IMG/VR virus record: IMGVR_UViG_3300023174_000229 | Location: 1-52,300 of that record | DNA from: a virus | Direction: 5' to 3' (one strand) | DNA: 52,300 bases | In this document: piece after piece, positions 36,754 to 44,923 of the stretch | How the letters are laid out: each line of letters opens with the position of its first letter | How positions within the stretch are numbered: the stretch's first letter is position 1 | Notes under the pieces: model-generated | The model's input: the letters and a program-made list of their open reading frames with translations, nothing else | What the model was told of the DNA's origin: nothing | Databases searched by the model: none | Made by a program: the position numbers and the translations under genes

Positions 36754-37114
36754 AGAACTTAATGAGAAACAAAAAAAGTTTCTCTCCGTATTGTTTGATG
36801 AAGCTGGCGGCAATCCTCTAATTGCTAAACAACTTGCTGGATATACTCAAGACTACAGCACCAGAGAAGTTGTTAGCGGTTTGAAAGATGAAATTGCTGA
36901 AGCTACACAACTATACATTGCTATGAATGCGCCTAGAGCAGCAGCAGCAATTGTTAGCGGTATTGTTTCTCCTACAGAATTGGGAATTAAAGAAAAACTT
37001 AACGCTGCTAAAGACATGCTAGATAGGGCTGGCTTTACTAAGACAGAAAAAGTGCAAGTTGAAAGCACCAATGGTGTTATGATATTGCCAACTAAGGATG
37101 TTTCAGAAGATTAA
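36746..37114 (+). CDS. Terminase small subunit-like protein
   Basis: A 122-residue protein with an N-terminal L-N-E-K-Q-K-K-F-L-S-V-L-F and a helix-turn-helix-like region, then M-N-A-P-R-A-A-A-A-I-V-S-G and A-A-K-D-M-L-D-R-A-G, typical of small terminase subunits of the 'E-K-Q-x-x-F' type that recognise the packaging site and feed DNA to TerL. AAGGA precedes ATG 36746. TerL lies two genes downstream. Confidence 0.75.
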   Translation: MARELNEKQKKFLSVLFDEAGGNPLIAKQLAGYTQDYSTREVVSGLKDEIAEATQLYIAMNAPRAAAAIVSGIVSPTELGIKEKLNAAKDMLDRAGFTKTEKVQVESTNGVMILPTKDVSED

Positions 37115-37122
37115 GGAGTGTT

Positions 37123-37569
37123 ATGGCTGAGCGAGGACTGGGGAAGTGGATATTGCCCCAACCTAAAAACAAAGAATACGTTAAAATACCAAGAATTAGC
37201 AGAACAATTCCGTTTGGATACAAAGTTGAACATAAAGATGATGAATGGTTGCTTCCAATTCCTTCAGAACTTGAGGCTTTGGAGCAAGCAAAGAAACATT
37301 TAAAGCAATATTCATTACGGGAAGTGGCTAATTGGTTAACAACATTAACTGGACGCCCTATTTCTCATGTTGGCTTATCAAAAAGAATAAAAAGTGAGCA
37401 ATCCCACAAAAGAAAGTCTGCAACGTACCGCAACATTGCCCGAAAATATCAAAAAGCCCTCCAGAAAGCGGAACAGTACGAAGAAAGAATTGGTACAAAA
37501 CCGCCAGAGTTCTTTGAATCAGACATCTGGAAAGCCATTAATAGTTTCGATCCAACCAGAGAGCATTAA
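37123..37569 (+). CDS. HTH protein upstream of TerL
   Basis: A 148-residue protein with AAGGAG upstream. It has a G-L-G-K-W start, P-F-G-Y-K-V-E followed by W-L-L-P-I-P-S-E-L, then Y-S-L-R-E-V-A-N-W-L-x-x-x-T-G-R-P-I-S-H-V-G-L, a helix-turn-helix with resolvase-like spacing. I recognise this arrangement just before large terminases in several phages. It might be a second DNA-recognition factor for packaging. Its last 176 nt overlap the proposed start of TerL. Confidence 0.7.
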   Translation: MAERGLGKWILPQPKNKEYVKIPRISRTIPFGYKVEHKDDEWLLPIPSELEALEQAKKHLKQYSLREVANWLTTLTGRPISHVGLSKRIKSEQSHKRKSATYRNIARKYQKALQKAEQYEERIGTKPPEFFESDIWKAINSFDPTREH

Positions 37570-38980
37570 AAAGCAAGAGCAAACACAAAATGTCATCTTT
37601 AAACCCAACGCAGGACCGCAAACATCATTTTTGGCAGCTAATGAAAGAGAAGTGTTATATGGTGGTGCAGCAGGGGGCGGTAAGTCATATGCAATGTTGG
37701 CTGACCCTTTACGTTACTTGGGCCACCCTCAATTTTCTGGCCTTCTCTTACGCCACACAACAGAGGAACTAAGAGAACTTATCTGGAAAAGCCAAGAAAT
37801 GTATCCACAAATATACCCCGGTATTAAGTGGAGCGAAAGAAAAATGCAATGGCAAGCCCCATCTGGTGCAAGGTTGTGGATGTCATATCTAGATAGAGAC
37901 GAGGATGTACTTCGATATCAAGGATTGGCGTTTAGTTGGATTGGTTTTGACGAATTAACGCAGTGGTCTACTCCGTTTGCATGGAATTACATGCGTTCTC
38001 GCTTGCGTACTCCCGCTAATGATTTGCCTATTTTTATGCGAGCAACAACTAACCCCGGTGGTCCCGGTCATGCGTGGGTTAAAAAAATGTTTATTGACCC
38101 AGCACCGGCTGGTAAAGGTTTTTGGGCAACAGATATTGAAAGCGGAGAACCATTAAAATATCCTGTTGGACATTCAAAAGAAGGATTGCCGCTGTTTAAG
38201 CGTCGGTTTATACCTGCAATGTTGGTTGATAATCCTTACTTGGCTGAGAGCGGTGATTATGAAACAATGTTGTTGTCTCTTCCAGAATATCAAAGAAAAC
38301 AATTACTAGAAGGTAATTGGGATGTTGCTGAAGGAGCGGCATTTCCTGAATTTAATAGGCAAATACATGTTGTATCCCCTTTCGACATACCTAAAAATTG
38401 GACAAAGTTTCGTTCGTGCGATTATGGTTACGGGAGTTTCAGTGCTGTTGTGTGGTTTGCCGTGTCCCCTTCTGAACAACTTGTGGTATATAGAGAGTTA
38501 TATGTCAGAAAAGTATTGGCAAAAGACCTTGCCCATATGGTATTAAGAGCAGAAGAAAATGACGGTACTATTAGATATGGTGTATTAGATAGCAGTTGTT
38601 GGCACAAAAGAGGCGACACTGGACCTTCTTTAGCAGAACAAATGATATTAGAGGGTTGTAGATGGCGACCGTCTGATAGAAGTGCTGGTAGTAGAGTTAG
38701 TGGTAAAAATGAATTGCATAGGCGTTTGCAGCTTGATCCGTTTACAGAAGAGCCGCGAATGGTTATAACAAGTAATTGCACAAATATTATTGCACAATTA
38801 CCAATACTTCCGTTAGATAAAAGAAATCCAGAAGATATTGATACGCATGCTGAAGATCATTTGTATGATGCATTACGTTATGGAATTATGAGTAGACCTA
38901 GAAGTAGTTTGTGGGACTATGATCCTTTAGCTTCTAGACATTCTGGAATGAAAATTGCAGATGCTACATTTGGATATTAG
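37394..38980 (+). CDS. Terminase large subunit (packaging ATPase/nuclease)
   Basis: A 528-residue motor that pumps DNA into the procapsid and cuts it. Walker A G-G-A-A-G-G-G-K-S lies at 90-98, Walker B with D186-E187, coupling motif A-T-T-N-P-G-G near 217-223, and the RNase H-like nuclease begins with D343 (C-D-Y-G-Y-G). The first 58 residues overlap the HTH gene and are low in complexity. GTG 37394 lacks a clear ribosome site, and no ATG occurs before the ATPase domain, so the start is uncertain; TTG or other codons after 37394 are possible. Confidence 0.93.
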   Translation: MSNPTKESLQRTATLPENIKKPSRKRNSTKKELVQNRQSSLNQTSGKPLIVSIQPESIKKQEQTQNVIFKPNAGPQTSFLAANEREVLYGGAAGGGKSYAMLADPLRYLGHPQFSGLLLRHTTEELRELIWKSQEMYPQIYPGIKWSERKMQWQAPSGARLWMSYLDRDEDVLRYQGLAFSWIGFDELTQWSTPFAWNYMRSRLRTPANDLPIFMRATTNPGGPGHAWVKKMFIDPAPAGKGFWATDIESGEPLKYPVGHSKEGLPLFKRRFIPAMLVDNPYLAESGDYETMLLSLPEYQRKQLLEGNWDVAEGAAFPEFNRQIHVVSPFDIPKNWTKFRSCDYGYGSFSAVVWFAVSPSEQLVVYRELYVRKVLAKDLAHMVLRAEENDGTIRYGVLDSSCWHKRGDTGPSLAEQMILEGCRWRPSDRSAGSRVSGKNELHRRLQLDPFTEEPRMVITSNCTNIIAQLPILPLDKRNPEDIDTHAEDHLYDALRYGIMSRPRSSLWDYDPLASRHSGMKIADATFGY

Positions 38981-38989
38981 GAATAAATA

Positions 38990-41110
38990 ATGGCAGATAT
39001 AATGAGCGACAAACAACTGGCTTTAGAAGACATTTCTGAAAAGTCTTTTGTTGCAGAAGCACAGAGTATTATTAGTTTTATTGAACAACGATATTCTAAG
39101 GCTGAAGAAAGCCGTCGCAAAGACGAAGACAGGTGGTTGCGAGCCTATCGCAATTATCGTGGTATTTATAGTTCTGATGTTCAATTTACTGAAACTGAAA
39201 AGTCCCGTGTATTCATCAAAGTTACCAAAACAAAAGTGTTGGCTGCTTACGGGCAAATTGTAGACGTTCTTTTTGCAAACAATAGATTTCCTCTTAGTGT
39301 TGATCCAACTGTTCTTCCAGAAGGCGTTGTTGAGGCTGTCCATTTTGATCCAAAAGAAGCCCCTGCCAATCAACCACCGGCTCCTACATCTCCAACTGAA
39401 ATCCCTTTTGGAGAAGAAGGAAGCGCCGGTATTGGCGCAGGGTTTGGTCTTGATCAATTGGAAACCCTTTTGGGATCGCTTAAAGAAGATTTGGGAGATA
39501 TTAAAAATCTCAAAGAAGGAGTTGGCTCTACACCAACATCAGCAACTTTCTATCCTGCAATGCTTGCTGCAAAGAAAATGGAAAAGAAAATTCATGACCA
39601 ACTAGATGAAAGCGGGGCAACTAAACATTTGAGAGCAGCGGCTTTTGAATGTGCTTTGTTTGGCACTGGCGTTATGAAAGGACCGTTTGCAACAAATAAA
39701 GAATATCCAAGATGGGGTGAGGATGGTAAATACAATCCTAGTATCAAGACAGTGCCAGAAGCTTCGCATGTCAGTATATGGAACTTCTATTGGGACCCGG
39801 ACACAAACAACACTGAAAACTGCCAATACGTCATTGAAAGACATAAGCTTAGTCGGACCCAACTTCGCGCTCTTAAACGTCGCCCCTTCTTCAGAGCCAA
39901 TGTCATCGACAACATTATCGAACAAGGCGAAGGCTATGTTAAGAAATATTGGGAGGACGATATCCGCGACTACCAGCCCAACTTCGGGGTTGATAGATTT
40001 GAAGTGCTAGAATACTGGGGCAACATTGATATTGACTTGCTGGAAGAAAACGACATTAATGTTCCAGATGAATACCAAGAGCTAGAAGAACTTCAAGCAA
40101 ATATTTGGTTTTGTAATGGAAAAATCATCAGATTTGTACTTAACCCGTTTAAGCCAGCAAAGATTCCTTATTACGCTGTTCCGTATGAACTTAATCCATA
40201 TTCACTTGCTGGTGTTGGCATTGCAGAGAATATGGAAGACACCCAAACCCTAATGAATGGGTTTATGCGTATGGCTGTAGATAATGCCGTTCTTTCTGGT
40301 AATTTGGTTTTTGAAGTGGATGAAACCAACTTGGTTCCGGGTCAAGACATGCAAGTGTTTCCCGGCAAAGTGTTTAGAAGACAAGGTGGCGCACCGGGAC
40401 AAGCTATTTTTGGAACAAAGTTTCCCAATGTTTCGCAAGAAAATTTGCAGCTTTTTGATAAAGCTAGGCAATTGGCTGATGAATCAACAGGTATGCCTTC
40501 CTTCGCACATGGACAGACAGGTGTAAGTGGTGTAGGTAGAACAGCATCTGGTATTAGTATGTTGATGAACGCCGCTGGCGGCAGCATAAAGACAGTTATT
40601 AAAAACTTTGATGACTATTTGCTTTCACCAATTGGAAAAGCTTTTTTTAGTTTTAATATGCAGTTTGACTTTGACCAAACCATCAAAGGCGATTTGGAAA
40701 TTAATGCTAGAGGTACAGAAAGCTTGATGGCAAACGAAGTGAGAAGTCAACGGCTTATGCAATTCTTACAAATTGCTAGTAGTCCTTCTCTTATGCCGTT
40801 TGCTAAGTTTCCGTATATAATTAGAGAAATTGCAAAAGCAATGGATTTGGACCCAGACAAAGTTACAAACAATATGGATGAGGCAATGCGACAGGCAGAA
40901 ATCTTGCGGCAGACACAGCCGCCAGCACCGCCTGCTGGAGTTGCGCCCCCACAAGGGGTAGGAGGCCCACCATCAGTCGCTGACATGTCTGGAGGGGGTG
41001 GTGGTAACATTGGTGTTGGAGCCGCTCCTGTGCCCGGAGAACAGGGATTCTCAGCCGCTCCGCAAGGCGCTCCTCCACCGGCAGCACCACCAGCACCACC
41101 ACAAGGCTAA
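38990..41110 (+). CDS. Portal protein
   Basis: A 706-residue portal that forms the dodecameric DNA gate at the capsid vertex. It has a charged N-terminal helix, a long alpha/beta core with P-A-K-I-P-Y-Y-A-V-P-Y and G-I-A-E-N-M-E-D-T-Q-T-L-M-N, then Q-T-G-V-S-G-V-G-R-T-A-S-G-I-S-M-L-M and a Pro/Gly-rich C-terminal tail (residues 640-706). Size and order after TerL fit P22-like podoviral portals. A GGA site precedes ATG 38990. Confidence 0.88.
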   Translation: MADIMSDKQLALEDISEKSFVAEAQSIISFIEQRYSKAEESRRKDEDRWLRAYRNYRGIYSSDVQFTETEKSRVFIKVTKTKVLAAYGQIVDVLFANNRFPLSVDPTVLPEGVVEAVHFDPKEAPANQPPAPTSPTEIPFGEEGSAGIGAGFGLDQLETLLGSLKEDLGDIKNLKEGVGSTPTSATFYPAMLAAKKMEKKIHDQLDESGATKHLRAAAFECALFGTGVMKGPFATNKEYPRWGEDGKYNPSIKTVPEASHVSIWNFYWDPDTNNTENCQYVIERHKLSRTQLRALKRRPFFRANVIDNIIEQGEGYVKKYWEDDIRDYQPNFGVDRFEVLEYWGNIDIDLLEENDINVPDEYQELEELQANIWFCNGKIIRFVLNPFKPAKIPYYAVPYELNPYSLAGVGIAENMEDTQTLMNGFMRMAVDNAVLSGNLVFEVDETNLVPGQDMQVFPGKVFRRQGGAPGQAIFGTKFPNVSQENLQLFDKARQLADESTGMPSFAHGQTGVSGVGRTASGISMLMNAAGGSIKTVIKNFDDYLLSPIGKAFFSFNMQFDFDQTIKGDLEINARGTESLMANEVRSQRLMQFLQIASSPSLMPFAKFPYIIREIAKAMDLDPDKVTNNMDEAMRQAEILRQTQPPAPPAGVAPPQGVGGPPSVADMSGGGGGNIGVGAAPVPGEQGFSAAPQGAPPPAAPPAPPQG

Positions 41111-41115
41111 TATAA

Positions 41116-41331
41116 ATGTTTAATGCAGAGCAGTACCAAAAACTTAAGCCGTTTGTTAATTCCATTCCTCAATGGGAAGTGTTTTCTGATCTTGTTGATT
41201 TCTACATTGAAAGACAACACAAAGTTATGGAACAAACAAATAATGTTGCAGAGCTACACAAAGCTCAAGGCGCATTAGCAACGCTTAGACAGTTTCAAAA
41301 TCTTAAGGATGTTGTAAATGGATGCAATTAA
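41116..41331 (+). CDS. Small helical protein after portal
   Basis: A 71-residue helical protein with Y-Q-K-L-K-P-F-V and L-H-K-A-Q-G-A-L-A-T-L-R-Q-F-Q. Similar short proteins often follow the portal in these phages, perhaps as assembly helpers; function unknown. No clear ribosome site, so it likely depends on coupling from the portal. It overlaps the next gene by 14 nt. Confidence 0.6.
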   Translation: MFNAEQYQKLKPFVNSIPQWEVFSDLVDFYIERQHKVMEQTNNVAELHKAQGALATLRQFQNLKDVVNGCN

Positions 41332-41701
41332 ACAAAGCAAAAATCTTTTTAAAGCTGGTGGTCTTAAACAAGATGGTGGCAGTATAGATAAAGAAAGTGG
41401 TAATGACGTTCCTCCCGGCGCTCTTCAAAAAGAAGTGAGAGATGATGTTGATGCAAAACTTAGCGAAGGGGAGTTTGTATTTCCTGCTGATGTTGTTCGT
41501 TACATTGGTTTAGAAAAACTAATGGAAATTCGTGACATGGCAAAGAGAGGCTTGCAGCGCATGAATGACATTGGTCAAATGGGTAATTCTGATGAAGTAG
41601 AAAATCCAGAAGCTTTGCATGGAGAAGAAGGAATGGATGATGAAACTTTTTCTTCTGAAGTAGACAAAGTTTTGCAAGATACTGGAGAAATTAATGGCTA
41701 A
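41318..41701 (+). CDS. Conserved head-module protein ('SEGEFVFPADVVRYIG' family)
   Basis: A 127-residue protein. It begins with L-F-K-A-G-G-L-K-Q-D-G-G-S, carries V-P-P-G-A-L-Q-K-E-V-R-D-D-V, and then L-S-E-G-E-F-V-F-P-A-D-V-V-R-Y-I-G-L, a motif I recognise from many phage genomes, usually near portal and capsid genes. Its C-terminus is acidic. It is probably a virion or prohead protein of unknown role. Confidence 0.75.
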   Translation: MDAIKQSKNLFKAGGLKQDGGSIDKESGNDVPPGALQKEVRDDVDAKLSEGEFVFPADVVRYIGLEKLMEIRDMAKRGLQRMNDIGQMGNSDEVENPEALHGEEGMDDETFSSEVDKVLQDTGEING

Positions 41702-42152
41702 AGATTATTATACTGATAGTAAAGTAAAACAACTTTCTACACTAGAAATTTTACAATCAGCAGCAGAACAATTAAAAGTTAAAGATTTTGAAGATTTTAA
41801 AAACAGATTTGCTATTATTGCAAATGCACCTACAGCATGGAAAATGAGAGAAGGTAATTCTATTTATGTAGTTCAGAAAACAAAAAATGGTGCTGGTTTG
41901 TTAACAACTTATAATGCTGATACCATAAAAAACTATATTAATAATAGTAAAGTATTTGGTAATGCTGCTTATAAATCTGGTTTTGACATAGTATTTATTA
42001 ACTTTAGTAACATTAGATATATTGATGTTTTAAAACTTATTTTTAAAAATAAACCAAATAAAAATTTTGGTTATGGTGTTAAAAAAAGAAAAGATGGTGG
42101 TTATATGGCTCAAGTAGTTCTTGGTCCTATTAGGAGTAATACCAATGGTTGA
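41694..42152 (+). CDS. Phage protein of unknown function
   Basis: A 152-residue protein, notably AT-rich even for this genome. The N-terminal helix (Y-T-D-S-K-V-K-Q-L) precedes a mixed alpha/beta domain with F-D-I-V-F-I-N-F-S-N-I-R-Y and a basic end. It overlaps both neighbours by 8 nt. No family is recognised; it may be a later insertion into the head module. Confidence 0.6.
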   Translation: MAKDYYTDSKVKQLSTLEILQSAAEQLKVKDFEDFKNRFAIIANAPTAWKMREGNSIYVVQKTKNGAGLLTTYNADTIKNYINNSKVFGNAAYKSGFDIVFINFSNIRYIDVLKLIFKNKPNKNFGYGVKKRKDGGYMAQVVLGPIRSNTNG

Positions 42153-43767
42153 TGAAGTAAAAAAAATAGGAAGTGCAATTGACGATACTGTTCACGATGC
42201 TGTAGATTTTGTAGGCGATGTAGGAACTACTGTAGGACGAAGTATTGAAGACGCAGCAAGTTGGGTAGGAGATAGGCTGGAAGATGTCGTAGAGTCTATT
42301 GAAAAAAATCCAATGATTTTATTGGCTGCTGTTGGTGGGTATTTTGCTATTCAAGGAATGATGGCAAGTATGGCTTCTGTTGGTTCTGTGTCTACATCAG
42401 CTATAATGGCAGAAGCTGGGGTAGATGCAATTATGCTTGAAATGCCTACGGCTTCTATTGCTACGGCTACCGGCGAAGCTACACTAGCAGCAACTGGTTC
42501 AGCAGTTGCTGAAGGAACTGCTGCTAATTTAGCGGCGGCTTCTTCTTTAGAAGCAGGGGCTACACTAACAGAAGCAACTTCTATTTCTAATGCTGTTGGT
42601 AGTGGAAGTGGATTAGTTGATTCTGTAACACAATATGCTAGTAGCATTGTGGATAAAATGAATCCATTTACAATTGCTGCTGATGCAACAACATCTACTT
42701 CAGCAGCTTCTCAAAGTGTTTTTTCTCAATTTAGTAATTTTACTAATAAGATATATACAAGCATTGGGGAAACACTTCTTCCAGATGCAAGTGCAGGTGT
42801 TCAAAAATTTGTAGGACAAGGGGCTTTTAACACAGCCATTAACGGAGGAGATATTGAAAGTAGTATAAAATCTACTGCTTTTACATTTGGTTTAGAAAAT
42901 TTAGGGAATATTGCAGAGACGACTTTTAAATCATTAAATGATGCTACTGATTATTTTACTGGTGTAACTAAAGATGCTTTTACATCAACTGTAGATAGTT
43001 TTAAAACAGCCGCTGGATCTTCTCCTACTGATTTTTCTAGTCAATTTGGTAATAGTTCGCTTGTGGCTCCACCAAGTTCTTTTAATGATTTTGGAAATTT
43101 AGCCAATAATGGAGAAACTCTATCTACTTTAGATACTGCTGGAAAACTTGGATCACCTATATCTAACTTAACTCCACCACCAGTAGAAGATAATCTATAT
43201 AGCTTAGCTTCAAAAACACCTGCTGCTACTTATAGTACAAATCCAAATTCTATGTACAATTTAAGTACAGGACTAGTTGATCAAAATCTTTCCCCCACTA
43301 ATACTGTTTCAAAAATGGGGTCTGGGCTTGGTTCACAACCGTCTCCAGCATCTAGTTCTATGTATAATATAAATTCTGGACCAATTAGTAATTACACACC
43401 AAAAGCAACTCCACCCGGATTTTTTAGTCCAGAAACTAAAGCAAATATTGAAGGACTTACTGCTGGTGCAAAACTTGCTACTGCCGGTTATGGTGTTGCT
43501 AGAATGACTGGATTAATTGAACCAGATACACCTGCTGGAAAAGCAAAACAAAAATATGACTATACAGGGCTTGGTGGGGCTGGTGCTGCTGTTGAAAATA
43601 CTACAGGTACTACAGGAACTACTCCAACTAGAGCATCTTATGGAAACTCACCTGTTCAGGGTTTTCATATGGTAAAAGTTAAAAATCAAAGTGGTAATGC
43701 TTTGTATGTTCCTTTTATTGGGGATAAAGCATTAAACCCTATCCCTGCTGGATACGCACCAATTTAA
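42145..43767 (+). CDS. Large Ser/Thr/Ala-rich structural protein with hydrophobic N-region
   Basis: A 540-residue protein from ATG 42145 (AGGAG 8 nt upstream). The first 55 residues are amphipathic with V-G-D-V-G and W-V-G-D-R segments, followed by a hydrophobic stretch (I-L-L-A-A-V-G-G-Y-F-A-I) near residues 59-75 and long Ser/Thr/Ala-rich, low-complexity regions. The end is Y-V-P-F-I-G-D-K-A-L-N-P-I-P-A-G. It may be a membrane-active ejection protein or a prohead core protein. No enzymatic motif. Confidence 0.55.
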   Translation: MVDEVKKIGSAIDDTVHDAVDFVGDVGTTVGRSIEDAASWVGDRLEDVVESIEKNPMILLAAVGGYFAIQGMMASMASVGSVSTSAIMAEAGVDAIMLEMPTASIATATGEATLAATGSAVAEGTAANLAAASSLEAGATLTEATSISNAVGSGSGLVDSVTQYASSIVDKMNPFTIAADATTSTSAASQSVFSQFSNFTNKIYTSIGETLLPDASAGVQKFVGQGAFNTAINGGDIESSIKSTAFTFGLENLGNIAETTFKSLNDATDYFTGVTKDAFTSTVDSFKTAAGSSPTDFSSQFGNSSLVAPPSSFNDFGNLANNGETLSTLDTAGKLGSPISNLTPPPVEDNLYSLASKTPAATYSTNPNSMYNLSTGLVDQNLSPTNTVSKMGSGLGSQPSPASSSMYNINSGPISNYTPKATPPGFFSPETKANIEGLTAGAKLATAGYGVARMTGLIEPDTPAGKAKQKYDYTGLGGAGAAVENTTGTTGTTPTRASYGNSPVQGFHMVKVKNQSGNALYVPFIGDKALNPIPAGYAPI

Positions 43768-43770
43768 CTG

Positions 43771-43799
43771 TTGACGAAGCCAGTTAAATAAGTAATAAT
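43771..43799 (+). promoter_or_regulatory. Candidate sigma70 promoter for scaffold and capsid genes
   Basis: TTGACG (43771-43776), a 17-bp spacer and AATAAT (43794-43799) match the consensus at 5/6 each. It lies in the 83-bp gap before the scaffold gene; the leader that follows holds the short hairpin CCGCAgaTGCGG. Confidence 0.6.
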
Positions 43800-43850
43800 A
43801 ATCTTCGTCATTTGCGACCCGCAGATGCGGCCCAACCTTAAGGACTTTTT

Positions 43851-44705
43851 ATGGAAATGGTAATTGAACAAGAACAGAAAACAGTTGCTGCACCTTTTGG
43901 AAAAAGGAATGCTAACAAAGAACGCATTGAACAAGAAGAGGCAGAAATTGCTGATTTGGAAAAAGAAAATGGGAATGTAACAGAACCACAAACATTTGAA
44001 GAAGAGCCTAACGATCCTGAAGAAAAGACATTTAAAAAGCGTTATGGCGATCTTCGTAGACACTCTCAAGAACAAGAAAACAAACTTAAGCGTCAGATTG
44101 ATGAACTAAATAAACAACTTCAGCAATCTACTGAACAACAAATTAAACTTCCTAAAAGCGAAGAAGAACTTGCTGCTTGGGCAGAAGCTTATCCAGATGT
44201 AGCTAAAATTGTAGAAACTATTGCAATTAAAAAAGCTAAAGAGCAGTCAGCAAACATTGAACAGAAACTTAAAGTTTTGGATGATAGAGAACGACAAACA
44301 AAACGGGATAAGGCAGAAGCAGAACTTCTAAGACTTCATCCTGATTTTGATGATATTCGTAGCTCAGATGATTTCCATACTTGGGTAGAAGACCAACCTC
44401 AATGGGTGCAGGATGCTTTGTATGCAAATGAAAATGATGCTAGGGCTGCTGCCAGAGCTATTGATTTGTATAAAGCAGACAAAAATATTGGCAAGAAAAA
44501 AACACCAGATTACAAAGAAGCGGCTAAAAGTATAGTTACTAGAGGAAATAGATCAACTCCAGATGAGAGCAGTCTTGAAGGAGTTATTTACGAATCTCAA
44601 GTGGCTAAAATGTCTTCTAAGCAATTTGAAGCTGCTATGGAAGATATTCAAAAAGCACAAGCTTCTGGTAAATTTGTATATGATTTGAGTGGAGCGGCTC
44701 GTTAA
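43851..44705 (+). CDS. Scaffolding protein
   Basis: A 284-residue, strongly charged, helical protein directly before the capsid gene, the usual place of podoviral scaffolds that organise procapsid assembly and leave before packaging. It has F-K-K-R-Y-G-D-L-R-R-H, a long coiled coil (residues 70-100 and 130-165) and Lys/Glu-rich composition. AAGGA precedes ATG 43851. Assignment rests on position, composition and the RYGDLRRH motif common in phage scaffolds. Confidence 0.8.
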   Translation: MEMVIEQEQKTVAAPFGKRNANKERIEQEEAEIADLEKENGNVTEPQTFEEEPNDPEEKTFKKRYGDLRRHSQEQENKLKRQIDELNKQLQQSTEQQIKLPKSEEELAAWAEAYPDVAKIVETIAIKKAKEQSANIEQKLKVLDDRERQTKRDKAEAELLRLHPDFDDIRSSDDFHTWVEDQPQWVQDALYANENDARAAARAIDLYKADKNIGKKKTPDYKEAAKSIVTRGNRSTPDESSLEGVIYESQVAKMSSKQFEAAMEDIQKAQASGKFVYDLSGAAR

Positions 44706-44708
44706 GTA

Positions 44709-44737
44709 TTGACATAACAACAAAATATTGTTATATC
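44709..44737 (+). promoter_or_regulatory. Candidate sigma70 promoter for the major capsid gene
   Basis: TTGACA (6/6, 44709-44714), a 17-bp spacer and TATATC (4/6, 44732-44737), just after the scaffold stop. It would give a separate, strong transcript for the capsid gene with a leader of about 180 nt. Confidence 0.6.
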
Positions 44738-44747
44738 TCTTTTCATC

Positions 44748-44786
44748 AACGTAACTGGAGCCGGTTTACCTACCTTCAGTTACGTT
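44748..44786 (+). other. 13-bp hairpin in the capsid leader
   Basis: AACGTAACTGGAG and CTTCAGTTACGTT form a 13-bp stem (one G-U) with a 13-nt loop, right after the proposed promoter. There is no T-tract, so it is more likely a 5' stabiliser or processing site than a terminator. Further downstream are TAATGC/GCATTA and TACAG/CTGTA hairpins. Confidence 0.7.
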
Positions 44787-44923
44787 ATTTGTACAACGCA
44801 CAAAACAAAATTCAGAGACACCTGTTCTTTTCTAGCCTAATGCTTTAGCATTACACCTAGATAATACAGCCCCTGTAGGAAGTTGAGCGTATTAATTTAT
44901 GCCTACACTATAGGAGAACTATC

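Noticed and set aside
37123-38980. Programmed frameshift fusing the HTH protein to TerL
   Set aside because: It would need a +1 shift and I see no slippery sequence or stop-context signal; overlapping starts are simpler.
44899-44920. ACACTATAGGAG before the capsid gene, similar to the initiation half of T7/SP6 promoters
   Set aside because: The specificity half does not match, no second copy was noticed, and no phage RNA polymerase gene is seen; the GGAG is simply the ribosome site.
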